Under the pieces are notes generated by a model, which searched no databases, was not told the origin of the DNA, and saw only the letters and a list, made by a program, of their open reading frames with translations. A DNA stretch of 9,233 bases, taken from contig JAGLLG010000046.1 in NCBI GenBank assembly GCA_023140635.1, forward strand, positions 1 through 9,233, written 5' to 3'. This document shows, piece after piece, positions 1-6,589 of this stretch. A program made the translations under genes and the position numbers. How positions within the stretch are numbered: position 1 is the first letter of the stretch; every line of letters begins with the position of its first letter. This stretch comes from Candidatus Pacearchaeota archaeon. GTDB lineage: Archaea; Nanobdellota; Nanobdellia; Pacearchaeales; GW2011-AR1.

Positions 1-441
1 ATGGAGCAAAACAAGAGAACGCGTGTTCTGAAAGGTTTCGATAACTCAAAAGTTAATGTTCTTGTTTGCACCGACGTCGCAGGAAGAGGTCTTGATATTT
101 CAGGAGTTTCACATGTTTATAATTATGATTTACCCCTAGACGCAAAAGATTACATCCATAGGATTGGAAGGACAGCTCGAGCAGGAGCTGAAGGTATTGT
201 AATAAATATTTTAGCAAGCAGAGACTATAATAATTTCATGAATATACAAAAACATAATCAGAGCCTTGTAGTAGAGAGGCTTATGACTCCAGAGTTCAAG
301 AAGATTTTTGTAAAGTTTGATTCTCCTAGAAGACCTCGAGGTAGATTTGGTAATGGGGATAGACCTCAAAGAACAAATTTTCACGGGAAAAATATGAAAG
401 GTAAGAGATCTAATGGAAATTCAAGAAGAAATAGACGTTAG
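1..441 (+). CDS. DEAD-box ATP-dependent RNA helicase, C-terminal part (5' end cut by window)
   Basis: This is the second RecA-like domain of a superfamily 2 RNA helicase, which uses ATP to unwind or remodel RNA duplexes, for example in ribosome assembly or RNA decay. Visible motifs are motif V (TDVAGRGLDI, residues 24-33) and motif VI (HRIGRTAR, residues 53-60, with the arginine fingers). The first codons (M-E-Q-N-K-R..VLKGF) match the stretch between motifs IV and V of the family. The ATG at base 1 is therefore almost certainly an internal methionine, and the Walker A, DEAD and SAT motifs lie upstream of the window. After the helicase core, residues 109-146 form an Arg/Gly/Asn-rich basic tail, a common auxiliary RNA-binding extension. 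The next gene starts 33 bases downstream but has its own TATA-like box, so an operon is not required. Confidence 0.95.
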   Translation: MEQNKRTRVLKGFDNSKVNVLVCTDVAGRGLDISGVSHVYNYDLPLDAKDYIHRIGRTARAGAEGIVINILASRDYNNFMNIQKHNQSLVVERLMTPEFKKIFVKFDSPRRPRGRFGNGDRPQRTNFHGKNMKGKRSNGNSRRNRR

Positions 442-445
442 AAAC

Positions 446-454
446 TTTTATAAG
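446..454 (+). promoter_or_regulatory. Archaeal TATA-like box for the gene at 475
   Basis: TTTTATAAG is centred about 25 bases before the ATG at 475, and there is no Shine-Dalgarno sequence between them. This spacing predicts transcription starting at or next to the start codon, that is, a leaderless mRNA. The same TTTATAAG word occurs at similar distance before the GTPase (3538) and the tRNA (4321). Confidence 0.55.
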
Positions 455-474
455 AAGTTAAAATATATATTTTT

Positions 475-1113
475 ATGAAAAAAGTTTTGGTGTTATTAGT
501 ATTCTTTGTCTTAGCTTTAAATGTGTCTGCTATGGCTGCGAATGTTACAGTAGTTAGCGACGACGTTTATACAGGTGCTATCTTAAAATTACGAAGCTTA
601 GAAAGTGAAAGTTTAAGTGATTCTTATTATCCTTTTTTTGTAGGAAAGAATGTCGGCATAATTAAGTTTGAGATTGAGACAGGATTATCCGAAGTTAATT
701 TGAACCTACGTTTTACCAATAATGGAGACATCATTCTGAATGTAGAAGAAGGACCTTTTGCTATTAATGGTTCGGAAATTATATTAGACTTAAGAGAGAC
801 ACCAAATATCACACTAGTTGAAGAAGATGTTCAAAACGTTTCTGAAGAAGTTAATGAAGAAAACATCTCTAAATTCGAGAATGAAAATGCAACCCTTAGA
901 ACTCACGAAGAATTAGTAGGTTATGCAACTAAGGATAACAGTCTAGCACCAACCAATAATTATGCCTTAGGCGGACTTGCAATTCTCTTTATAGGACTTT
1001 TTATGTTCTTCATTGTCCGGAGCGCATATCAAAGCGGAGCAAAGGCAGAGTTAAGAGAATTAGAAAGAATAGATAAGAAACTTGATGAATTGAGTAAAAC
1101 TAAGCGGAAATAA
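475..1113 (+). CDS. Signal-peptide, membrane-anchored surface protein of unknown function
   Basis: I do not recognise a family. The 212-residue product starts with a Sec-type signal peptide: lysines at 2-3, a hydrophobic core at 4-15, and a likely cleavage site around A19-M-A-A22. An extracytoplasmic domain rich in beta-type alternation follows (about 23-115), then an acidic Glu/Asn-rich linker (about 116-160). A single membrane helix lies at about 162-181, followed by a basic, heptad-like cytoplasmic tail (182-212). Six N-x-S/T sequons fall in the predicted exterior part (NVT, NGS, NIT, NVS, NIS, NAT), consistent with a heavily N-glycosylated archaeal surface protein. The start is supported by a TATA-like box 25 bases upstream. 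Type I membrane topology is inferred from these features. It converges with the small minus-strand gene ending at 1125. Confidence 0.75.
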   Translation: MKKVLVLLVFFVLALNVSAMAANVTVVSDDVYTGAILKLRSLESESLSDSYYPFFVGKNVGIIKFEIETGLSEVNLNLRFTNNGDIILNVEEGPFAINGSEIILDLRETPNITLVEEDVQNVSEEVNEENISKFENENATLRTHEELVGYATKDNSLAPTNNYALGGLAILFIGLFMFFIVRSAYQSGAKAELRELERIDKKLDELSKTKRK

Positions 1114-1122
1114 ATTGATTTA

Positions 1123-1137
1123 AGCTACCTCCTAGCT
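1123..1137 (-). repeat. Short perfect hairpin over the stop of the 47-residue gene
   Basis: AGCTA-CCTCC-TAGCT forms a 5-bp stem with a 5-base loop. Read on the minus strand, the loop is GGAGG, so an SD-like sequence is displayed in the loop right at the stop codon. No open frame follows it closely on that strand. It may be a transcript-end structure or chance. Confidence 0.3.
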
Positions 1138-1268
1138 ATCCACCCCTCTCCGTTAGCTTCCCAAGACGCACCATCCATCACCCTATCGACCGCACGGATT
1201 ACCTCATCTCGCCCCCTGTCACCGTTACGAGCAAGGTCATCGTACAAAACCTGTAATTTAACTATCAT
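1125..1268 (-). CDS. Small 47-residue protein with a strong ribosome binding site
   Basis: No family is recognised. The open frame continues upstream of 1268, but this ATG is chosen because a perfect archaeal Shine-Dalgarno (AGGAGGTGA) lies a few bases before it and a TATA-like box is correctly placed further up. The longer version would overlap the divergent PIN-like gene. The product is charged and amphipathic: short hydrophobic start, then an Asp/Arg-rich helix-like centre (around 11-33), then a Trp/Gly-containing end. Its coding DNA is clearly richer in GC than the surrounding genes, which suggests a different origin or unusual constraint. The divergent neighbour begins at 1408, so a shared regulatory region is possible. 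A small regulator or antitoxin-like role is only a guess from position. Confidence 0.55.
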   Translation of the reverse strand: MIVKLQVLYDDLARNGDRGRDEVIRAVDRVMDGASWEANGEGWIARR

Positions 1269-1270
1269 TT

Positions 1271-1279
1271 TCACCTCCT
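1271..1279 (-). promoter_or_regulatory. Perfect archaeal Shine-Dalgarno that decides the start at 1268
   Basis: Minus-strand AGGAGGTGA is followed by AAA and then the ATG. It is fully complementary to the conserved archaeal 16S rRNA 3' end. Most other genes here lack such a site. The same 15-base string AGGAGGTGAAAATGA recurs at 8647-8661. Confidence 0.8.
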
Positions 1280-1301
1280 CAATTAATCTGAGGGTTTTTC
1301 C

Positions 1302-1309
1302 TTTATATA
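1302..1309 (-). promoter_or_regulatory. TATA-like box for the 47-residue gene
   Basis: The minus strand reads TATATAAA, centred near 1305. Archaeal spacing would start transcription at about 1279-1281, giving a very short leader that contains just the Shine-Dalgarno sequence. Confidence 0.45.
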
Positions 1310-1407
1310 GAATTATGAGCTTTGAAATATACTTAAGATTACCATCTGATTTAAATAGCGTTTGACTGAGAAGTGATAGTAGCGATTTTAAGCAATTAAT
1401 AAAATTT

Positions 1408-2055
1408 ATGGAAGACAAGAACAAATACAATACTCTGACAGACTTTTTACCGGAAGGAAAAGGGATTATTTATGTAGATACTTGTGGACTCGAATGGGTT
1501 TGCACAATTTATCACAAAAGAGATACAAAACATGAAAAGGCTTCGTTAAAAAAATTAAAAAGTTTTTGTAGAACCTTTCGAAAAAGAGGATATGTTTCAA
1601 CGAGTGAAGGAGTATCGAATGAAATACAAAAGAGTAAAAACTATTGGATTGAGAAAAAGAAAGAGTTCAAGAAAATTAGAGGATATATTAGATCTGGAGG
1701 GTATAGAAAAATACGAAACAGAGGTCCTTCCAGGGAACGATACCATTATTTTACAGAGTGGCTGAAAGCGAATAATAATCTGTATGATATTTTAAGAGAA
1801 GGAATCGAACTTTATTCTCCAAATCACAACTTTCTTAATCCTAAGGAAGTGGAAAAATTTGTAGGGAGTTATAGAAAATTATCTAAAGTTAATAAAGGTC
1901 TTGTTTACACAACTCTTAATTCTGGTTCTGGAAACGGAATACTTTCTGCGAACTCCTCCTTGCTTAAAGTTTATCGTCGTGGAGTAAACGAATTCGATCT
2001 AAAAGGATGTTTTATATGTGATTCAATGAATGCTAAAACATTACCTCTAAGCTAA
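1408..2055 (+). CDS. PIN-domain-like protein with altered catalytic residues
   Basis: The 215-residue product shows the outline of a PIN ribonuclease fold. A first strand with Asp (IYVDTCGLEW, D24) is followed by a helix and a strand with SEGVSNEI (E67/E72, the second acidic position). Residues 80-115 form a long basic insert, and the C-terminal half ends in a strand-helix-strand pattern (GILSANSSLLKVYRRG ... CFICDS). PIN nucleases usually have Asp in the stretch here reading KVNKGL and again in SA[D]SSLL, but this protein has N162 and N182. If the alignment is right, two of the four acidic metal ligands are lost, suggesting a non-catalytic or altered protein. PIN proteins act as toxins (VapC) or RNA-processing nucleases. 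The possible TATA-like TTTAAATA at 1350-1357 lies about 55 bases upstream, and no SD is seen. It is divergent from the 47-residue gene. Confidence 0.65.
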   Translation: MEDKNKYNTLTDFLPEGKGIIYVDTCGLEWVCTIYHKRDTKHEKASLKKLKSFCRTFRKRGYVSTSEGVSNEIQKSKNYWIEKKKEFKKIRGYIRSGGYRKIRNRGPSRERYHYFTEWLKANNNLYDILREGIELYSPNHNFLNPKEVEKFVGSYRKLSKVNKGLVYTTLNSGSGNGILSANSSLLKVYRRGVNEFDLKGCFICDSMNAKTLPLS

Positions 2056-2121
2056 TAAGGAAGATTTATAATTCTCTATAACATTATCTGATTATAAGAT
2101 TTTATTCAGTGTTTAATTGGT

Positions 2122-2126
2122 AAAAA
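2122..2126 (-). terminator. Possible oligo-T terminator after the amidohydrolase
   Basis: Five T residues on the minus strand directly follow the TAA stop. Archaeal intrinsic termination uses T-runs without a required hairpin. A run of only five makes this a weak call. Confidence 0.3.
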
Positions 2127-3461
2127 TTACTTCAAATGTTTTTCAATAGAATTCTTAAATACCTTATAGTATCTTTCTGAAATTGCTGTCGCCTTGGATT
2201 TTAATTTTTGTTCATCCATCGTAACAAGCCTATAATCTTTTAACACCACCTTCCCATCGATATAAACTGTATGAGCCTTTCCAGTTTCTGTAAAAATTAA
2301 ATCTGCTAAATGATTAAATCCAGGAATAAAAGGCAAATCATTTTTATTCCACATAACCAAATCTGCTTTTTTACCCTCTTCAATAGTTCCAATCTTTTTT
2401 TCAAGCCCCATAGCTTTAGCTCCATTGATTGTTAACATTTGAAACAGTTTAATATAATCTATAATATTCGCTTTTCCAGAAATATCCGACATCCTGTCGT
2501 AAGCTGCTCTCGCTTCCCCTCTTACTTCGTTTGAATTATTATTAATCGCTGCATCAGAACCTAGCGCTACATTAACACTTGCATCGATTAATTTTTTAGT
2601 CGGGCATATTCCTACAGATACATAAGAATTAGCTCTTGGACAATGGACAACATGTGCACCTGATTTGGATAGATAATCTATTTCTTCAGAGGTTAATTTA
2701 GTCATGTGAGCCAATGATACTCGAGGATTCAATGCACCGATTTTATGCAAATGTTCAATAGGTCTCCTCCCAGTTCTTTCTTTAACGTGATTCACGTAAT
2801 CATCTCCTTCTGCCGCATGCATATGAAATCCTACATTATATTTTTCTGCCAACTTTTGCATCCCTAAAATTAACTTATCTGAACAATATCTCACATTTAC
2901 AGCTCCAAAATACACCCTTACTAAATCACTGTGATGTTTGTTATGGATTTTTTCAGCGAAGTCTAATCTTTCTTGTGTCTCCCAAGTTTTTGCCCTCACT
3001 GAGCTTTTTTTATTTTCTGCAACAATGTCCTTTGATATAATTGCGCATGCTGCTCGGACACCCATGTTATTGTATGCTTTTACCGCCGTTTCAATTTCTG
3101 AACCCACCGAATAAAAACAAGTTGTTCCAGCTTTTAACCCTTCCAAGATTGCAATATAAGACATCCAATATTTATCCGTATCTTTCTTAATATTATCCGT
3201 TGCATGGAGTAAATCCATTTGTTGATCATGATTTAATCCTACCCCTAATGCTCTATTAAGCTGCTGAGATGCATGAAAATGGGCATTTATGAATCCTGGA
3301 GTCACGAAAAAATCTCTACCATTTACAGTCTTTGAATCTTTAGAAATAATTCCCTTTCCAATCTTACTTATATTATCTTTTTCAATTAGTATATCTACAT
3401 TATTATATCTTTCAAAATTTTTCCCTATGTATGCTGTAGTATTTTTAATAAGTGTACTCAT
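2127..3461 (-). CDS. Amidohydrolase of the TRZ/ATZ/MtaD (aminohydrolase) family
   Basis: This is a metal-dependent TIM-barrel hydrolase related to S-adenosylhomocysteine/5'-methylthioadenosine deaminases, guanine deaminase and triazine hydrolases. Counting from the ATG at 3461 (444 residues), the metal and catalytic residues are H61-x-H63 in PGFINAHFHA, H215-A-A-E218, H252 in LAHMTK and D303 in GSDAAINNN. HCPRAN and the C-terminal EEGKKADLV segment, where the chain returns to the small beta-sandwich, are also typical. Family knowledge points to deamination of an adenosine-type or guanine-type compound in purine or methionine salvage. The exact substrate cannot be read from sequence. An in-frame ATG at 3479 would add six residues (MNCFCL). 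The start at 3461 is preferred because a TATA-like box lies about 25 bases upstream, giving a leaderless message. It is divergent from the GTPase gene. Confidence 0.92.
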   Translation of the reverse strand: MSTLIKNTTAYIGKNFERYNNVDILIEKDNISKIGKGIISKDSKTVNGRDFFVTPGFINAHFHASQQLNRALGVGLNHDQQMDLLHATDNIKKDTDKYWMSYIAILEGLKAGTTCFYSVGSEIETAVKAYNNMGVRAACAIISKDIVAENKKSSVRAKTWETQERLDFAEKIHNKHHSDLVRVYFGAVNVRYCSDKLILGMQKLAEKYNVGFHMHAAEGDDYVNHVKERTGRRPIEHLHKIGALNPRVSLAHMTKLTSEEIDYLSKSGAHVVHCPRANSYVSVGICPTKKLIDASVNVALGSDAAINNNSNEVRGEARAAYDRMSDISGKANIIDYIKLFQMLTINGAKAMGLEKKIGTIEEGKKADLVMWNKNDLPFIPGFNHLADLIFTETGKAHTVYIDGKVVLKDYRLVTMDEQKLKSKATAISERYYKVFKNSIEKHLK

Positions 3462-3480
3462 CAAACAGAAACAGTTCATT

Positions 3481-3490
3481 TTATTTTTAA
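3481..3490 (-). promoter_or_regulatory. TATA-like box for the amidohydrolase
   Basis: The minus strand reads TTAAAAATAA, centred about 25 bases before the ATG at 3461, with no Shine-Dalgarno. This supports a leaderless start at 3461 over the upstream ATG at 3479. Confidence 0.4.
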
Positions 3491-3507
3491 ATTTGTCGCA
3501 TAATCAA

Positions 3508-3516
3508 TTTTATAAG
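3508..3516 (+). promoter_or_regulatory. TATA-like box for the GTPase gene
   Basis: TTTATAAGG is centred about 26 bases before the ATG at 3538, again predicting a leaderless transcript. On the opposite strand the same AT-rich patch could serve the upstream ATG (3479) of the amidohydrolase, so the divergent intergenic region is very compact. Confidence 0.55.
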
Positions 3517-3537
3517 GTCTAAAGTTTTATAATAATC

Positions 3538-4287
3538 ATGGGATTTTGGCCAATAGTTTTAAACGTCCTTCGGAACAGCGACGTCGTGTTGTTGTTAGTG
3601 GACGCTCGGATGCCTGAGATTACTCGGAATTCTGAGATTGTTACGAAGGTTGAGTCGATGAAAGACAAACGGTTGCTTATTGTTTTTAATAAGAGTGATT
3701 TAGTTGGTCGAAAAGCGATTGCTGAATTGAAAACAGAATACCCTAATGCGTTTTTTGTTTCGGCTAAGAAAAAAATTGGGGTAAGTAAGTTGAAAGATAT
3801 TTTGGAGAACATGGCCGATAATTGGTATCGTCCGAGTTTGAGGATTGGATTGGTGGGTTATCCTAATGTGGGTAAATCTACTTTGATTAATTTCCTTGCG
3901 CCTTCAGTCCAAGCTAGGGTTTCCCCAATTCCAGGGACTACGAAGAAGACTATATGGGTTCGTTCTGGGAAATTGAGGATTATGGATTCTCCAGGTGTGA
4001 TTCCGTTTGGGGATAAGAATGTTCAGATGGGGATGTCCGCGGCAAAGGATCCTCATAAGATTCGGAATCCAGATCGGGTTGCAATAAAGATAATTGAATT
4101 TTTGATGGGGAAAGATAAGGAGATTTTGAAGAGAGTATATGGAGCTACAGGGGATGATAGTTATGAAGTTTTTTCTGATATTGGGAAGAAGAAGGGATTT
4201 CTGATTAAGGGTGGCGAAGTTGATGAGAATCGAGTTGCAATTAAGGTGATTGATGATTGGCAGAAAGGTAAGATAAATTTGAAGTAA
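3538..4287 (+). CDS. Circularly permuted GTPase, RbgA/YlqF/Nog2-like ribosome assembly factor
   Basis: The GTPase motifs occur in permuted order. G4 NKSD (51-54) comes first, then G5 SAK (75-77), then G1/Walker A GYPNVGKST (107-115), then G2 (GTT, about 133-135), then G3 DSPG (150-153). This G4-G5-G1-G2-G3 order defines the YawG/YlqF family. Members bind immature large ribosomal subunits and promote late maturation steps through GTP hydrolysis. The N-terminal DVVLLLVDARMP is also characteristic. A C-terminal helical part (about 165-249) follows; bacterial RbgA uses a corresponding region to contact rRNA. At 249 residues it is compact, as in other archaeal members. It starts leaderless from a TATA-like box and ends 33 bases before tRNA-Tyr. 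Its codons are G-richer (GGG, TTG) than those of the accessory genes to the right. Confidence 0.94.
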   Translation: MGFWPIVLNVLRNSDVVLLLVDARMPEITRNSEIVTKVESMKDKRLLIVFNKSDLVGRKAIAELKTEYPNAFFVSAKKKIGVSKLKDILENMADNWYRPSLRIGLVGYPNVGKSTLINFLAPSVQARVSPIPGTTKKTIWVRSGKLRIMDSPGVIPFGDKNVQMGMSAAKDPHKIRNPDRVAIKIIEFLMGKDKEILKRVYGATGDDSYEVFSDIGKKKGFLIKGGEVDENRVAIKVIDDWQKGKINLK

Positions 4288-4288
4288 T

Positions 4289-4297
4289 ATTTATAAG
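4289..4297 (+). promoter_or_regulatory. TATA-like box for tRNA-Tyr
   Basis: ATTTATAAG lies right after the GTPase stop and is centred about 27 bases before the first tRNA base. Transcription would therefore start at or next to the mature 5' end, leaving little or no leader for RNase P. Confidence 0.6.
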
Positions 4298-4320
4298 GGG
4301 AATTTGTTAGATAGTTTCGT

Positions 4321-4391
4321 CCTCCCATAGCTCATTGGTAGAGCAGGCGGTTGTAGCCCGCTGTGGCCCAGTTCGATTCTGGGTGGGGGGA
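4321..4391 (+). tRNA. tRNA-Tyr (GTA anticodon)
   Basis: A full cloverleaf can be drawn. The acceptor is CCTCCCA/TGGGGGG (one T-G pair), the D arm GCTC..GAGC, the anticodon stem GGCGG/CCGCT with loop TTGTAGC (anticodon GTA), the variable loop four bases, and the T arm CCCAG-TTCGATT-CTGGG. The discriminator is A. The C1:G72 pair is the archaeal and eukaryotic tyrosine identity element, unlike bacterial G1:C72. CCA is not encoded and no intron is present. A tyrosine recombinase starts 86 bases after the tRNA end, making this tRNA the likely integration site of the right-hand island. No clear T-run terminator follows. Confidence 0.97.
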
Positions 4392-4416
4392 TGATACCTT
4401 CTTGGCATAATGGAAA

Positions 4417-4437
4417 GACTCAGCTTTATGTTGAATC
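4417..4437 (+). repeat. Imperfect hairpin between tRNA-Tyr and the integrase gene
   Basis: GACTCAGC and GTTGAATC can pair (8 bp, one mismatch and one G-T) around the loop TTTAT. A further inverted copy of ACTCAG appears as CTGAGT at 4463-4469. Between a tRNA and an integrase start such inverted elements could be recombinase arm or core sites. This is inference from position only. Confidence 0.3.
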
Positions 4438-4448
4438 CGAACAGACTG

Positions 4449-4459
4449 TTTATTATAAT
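4449..4459 (+). promoter_or_regulatory. TATA-like box for the integrase
   Basis: TTTATTATAAT is centred about 24 bases before the ATG at 4478, with no Shine-Dalgarno. It suggests that the recombinase has its own leaderless transcript and does not depend on read-through from the tRNA. Confidence 0.5.
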
Positions 4460-4477
4460 AGCCTGAGTTAATACAAT

Positions 4478-5686
4478 ATGAAGCTAGATCCGTATAACCA
4501 TAAAGAGAAATACATGAAGTGGAAAGAGGAAGTTAAAGAAGCTGGGTGTGTCGAAGGTATTTCTAAAGCAAATTCTGATTTGACCTTGCGATATGTTTTT
4601 GATATGGAAGTTGGAATTAATGTATCGGCAAAAAGCGTTAAAGGGGCTAGGAGCTATATTCGACTTAATAATTTGAAACAAAGAATGATATTTTTATCTA
4701 AAAGGTTTGAGGAATATTATAGTATTGAGAGTCTTACAGATTTAACAGAGATTCAGGTAGTTACTTATTTTGCTAAGATTAGAAGTGGAGAGATTAGAAA
4801 GATGGATGGTGGCGTATACAAATCAGTTATAGATTTTATTCAAATTTTTAAATCATTTTGGCATTGGTATATGAAGGTAAGTAAAAAACAAGGGATAAAG
4901 ATTTTGGATATTACTGAAGAGCTTGATTGCTCGAAAGAAAAACCTGATTGGGTTTATCTTAATGAAGCTCAGGTTAGGAAAATGTGTGATAAAGGGAAGC
5001 ATAAATACAAAGTTTTTATTATGTTTTTGTTTGATACAGGCATAAGGGCTCCAACAGAACTTATGAATATAAAAGTTTCAGATTTTTATGAGGACTTTAA
5101 AGAACTTAATATTAGAACTGAGGTTGCGAAAAAAGGATCTTTTGGGCGTAAGATTAAACTTATGCTTTGTTCTGAACTTGTTAAGGATTTTATTAAGGAA
5201 AAGGGATTGAAAAATGATGATTTTGTATTTCAGATATGCCCTACGGTTGTTAATAGATACTTGAAACGACTTGCTAAAAGGCTTTTTGGAGAGGAGAAAA
5301 CATTGGCGGGACAAAAATATTCTGATCTTACTATGTACGATTTTCGGCATTGTAGTTGTTGTTATTGGCTTCCTCGTTATAAGAGTGAGTCTGCTTTAAA
5401 GTTTAGATTTGGCTGGAAGAAATCAGATAAGATTCATTATTATAGTGAGATGTTGGGAATGAGAGATACAATTTCTGAAGATGATATGTTGGTCGATGTT
5501 ACGAAGACCGAATTAGAGAATCGGTTGTTGAAAACAGAGAAGGATTATGAAATATTAAAAGAAGAGCTTGACGCAATCCGAAAACAGTCTGAGATTATGA
5601 AGAGATTGGTTGGGGAGAATTTTGGGAATATGGGGAGATTGGCTAATGTTATAGGGAATGAGAAAATTTTTGTTGTTGGGGAGTAA
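4478..5686 (+). CDS. Tyrosine recombinase / integrase with Y-x-x-R box and C-terminal coiled coil
   Basis: This 402-residue enzyme is a site-specific recombinase that cuts and rejoins DNA through a tyrosine-DNA link. Residues 50-150 resemble the SAM-like helical core-binding domain. The catalytic domain follows: R190 in FDTGIRAPTEL, a candidate lysine at K218/K219, the box Y287-D-F-R290 followed by H291, W313 at the usual His/Trp position, and the nucleophile Y322 (or Y321) in HYYSEM. Bacterial enzymes normally have H-x-x-R. A Tyr at that place is, as I recall, known from some archaeal integrases. Residues about 343-380 form a predicted coiled coil not needed for catalysis, possibly for oligomerisation. 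Its position beside tRNA-Tyr fits insertion at the tRNA 3' end. The gene appears whole, and the tRNA is not interrupted by it. Confidence 0.93.
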   Translation: MKLDPYNHKEKYMKWKEEVKEAGCVEGISKANSDLTLRYVFDMEVGINVSAKSVKGARSYIRLNNLKQRMIFLSKRFEEYYSIESLTDLTEIQVVTYFAKIRSGEIRKMDGGVYKSVIDFIQIFKSFWHWYMKVSKKQGIKILDITEELDCSKEKPDWVYLNEAQVRKMCDKGKHKYKVFIMFLFDTGIRAPTELMNIKVSDFYEDFKELNIRTEVAKKGSFGRKIKLMLCSELVKDFIKEKGLKNDDFVFQICPTVVNRYLKRLAKRLFGEEKTLAGQKYSDLTMYDFRHCSCCYWLPRYKSESALKFRFGWKKSDKIHYYSEMLGMRDTISEDDMLVDVTKTELENRLLKTEKDYEILKEELDAIRKQSEIMKRLVGENFGNMGRLANVIGNEKIFVVGE

Positions 5687-5722
5687 AATAGAATTATTAA
5701 CGTATAGGATATTGATTTCTGA

Positions 5723-5728
5723 TTTTTT
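5723..5728 (+). terminator. Possible oligo-T terminator after the integrase
   Basis: Six T residues occur 37 bases past the integrase stop, in the convergent gap before the HEPN-like gene. This fits a short archaeal T-run terminator, but no test is possible from sequence alone. Confidence 0.3.
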
Positions 5729-5788
5729 AAATGCTCTAACCGAATGGTCATACAAAGTGTACAAAATCAGTGAGCTTTTAATTCTTCT

Positions 5789-6547
5789 CTATTGGGGATA
5801 GAGCCTATCTGCTTCTATAGTAACAATCCCAGATATCTTTCTCATGAAAAGAACGGAGATGTCAAAGTATCCTTTATCAAAAATAATCTTTTCATTAATA
5901 TTTCCTCTAGGGTATTGTTTAGCTTTTTCTAGGTAGGCATTGTTTATTATAGATTTATTATGTATAATAATATCTCTTGTTGCTTTTAATTCAATGAATT
6001 GCCCTACTACCTCTTTTGGAATACCAAATCTTGTAATATTCATGAAGTATTTCATATATTGCTCTGGTTTCGCATAAAAAATTGTTGCTAACTTTTTACT
6101 TATTGTTCTTTCTATGATTTCTTCTTTGTCTTCTGATTTAAGTATATCTTCAAAGTCGATATTTTTACTTGTATCTATTCCTTCAGAATTCAATAAAATT
6201 CTATCTGGATGTTCTTTTAAGATGATAAGTAGACATGATTCTAAAAAATCTTCAAATTTTGAAATTAGGGTTACAAAAAATGACTCATATAATTCTCTAG
6301 ACAGAAATTTATCATAAATACTCTTAAGTTCCTCCTCTGTTCTTTGTGCGAATTTGTCTTTAATATCAGTAATGTAATATTTTTTATCTTCGTTATTTCT
6401 CGAGGTTTCATACTCCCATTTTTTTTCTTCTAATATGAGTTTTACTTGTCCTAGAAAAACTAAAGTGTCATTCATATCGCTTACTAAATTTAGATGTGAC
6501 CTATAGATTTTTTTAGATATTTTACTTTGTTTGAGTTTTTTACCCAT
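5789..6547 (-). CDS. HEPN-like protein with R-x4-H motif, candidate RNase effector
   Basis: The 252-residue protein is largely helical. Two features recall HEPN proteins: a helix around 85-112 (ESFFVTLISKFEDFLESCL) and the stretch KATRDIIIHNKSIINNAYL (188-206), where R191 and H196 form the R-x4-H pair followed by Asn. HEPN domains often act as RNases in toxin-antitoxin, abortive infection and CRISPR-linked systems. No MNT nucleotidyltransferase, the usual partner, is visible nearby. The N-terminus is Lys-rich. No Shine-Dalgarno is seen; AT-rich sequence at about 6562-6579 could serve as promoter. It is divergent from the integrase-winged-helix gene, and a 22-bp palindrome lies between the two starts. 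It converges with the integrase gene. The HEPN fold is a motif-based assignment, and the subfamily is not determined. Confidence 0.75.
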   Translation of the reverse strand: MGKKLKQSKISKKIYRSHLNLVSDMNDTLVFLGQVKLILEEKKWEYETSRNNEDKKYYITDIKDKFAQRTEEELKSIYDKFLSRELYESFFVTLISKFEDFLESCLLIILKEHPDRILLNSEGIDTSKNIDFEDILKSEDKEEIIERTISKKLATIFYAKPEQYMKYFMNITRFGIPKEVVGQFIELKATRDIIIHNKSIINNAYLEKAKQYPRGNINEKIIFDKGYFDISVLFMRKISGIVTIEADRLYPQ

Positions 6548-6589
6548 TAATTTATTTTAGTGTTTTATTCTACTTAAACATTACCTACA

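Noticed and set aside
1269..1430. Upstream extension of the 47-residue minus-strand frame
   Set aside because: It would overlap the start of the PIN-like gene and ignore the perfect SD and the TATA box positioned for the ATG at 1268.
3519..3812. Minus-strand open frame of 97 codons
   Set aside because: It is the shadow of the GTPase gene, whose motifs are unmistakable on the plus strand.
4392..4450. A second tRNA after tRNA-Tyr
   Set aside because: A 5-bp anticodon-like stem can be drawn, but there is no acceptor stem pairing and no T-arm on the plus strand. The GAATCCGAAC stretch resembles a T-arm only in reverse complement, without a supporting stem.
5078..5350. Minus-strand open frame inside the integrase
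   Set aside because: AT-rich shadow frame with low-complexity Lys/Phe/Ile content; the plus-strand gene carries the catalytic motifs.
5740..5766. TACAAA-type direct repeat in the convergent gap as a partner of the 22-bp palindrome
   Set aside because: The similarity is limited to AT-rich words, with no dyad symmetry.
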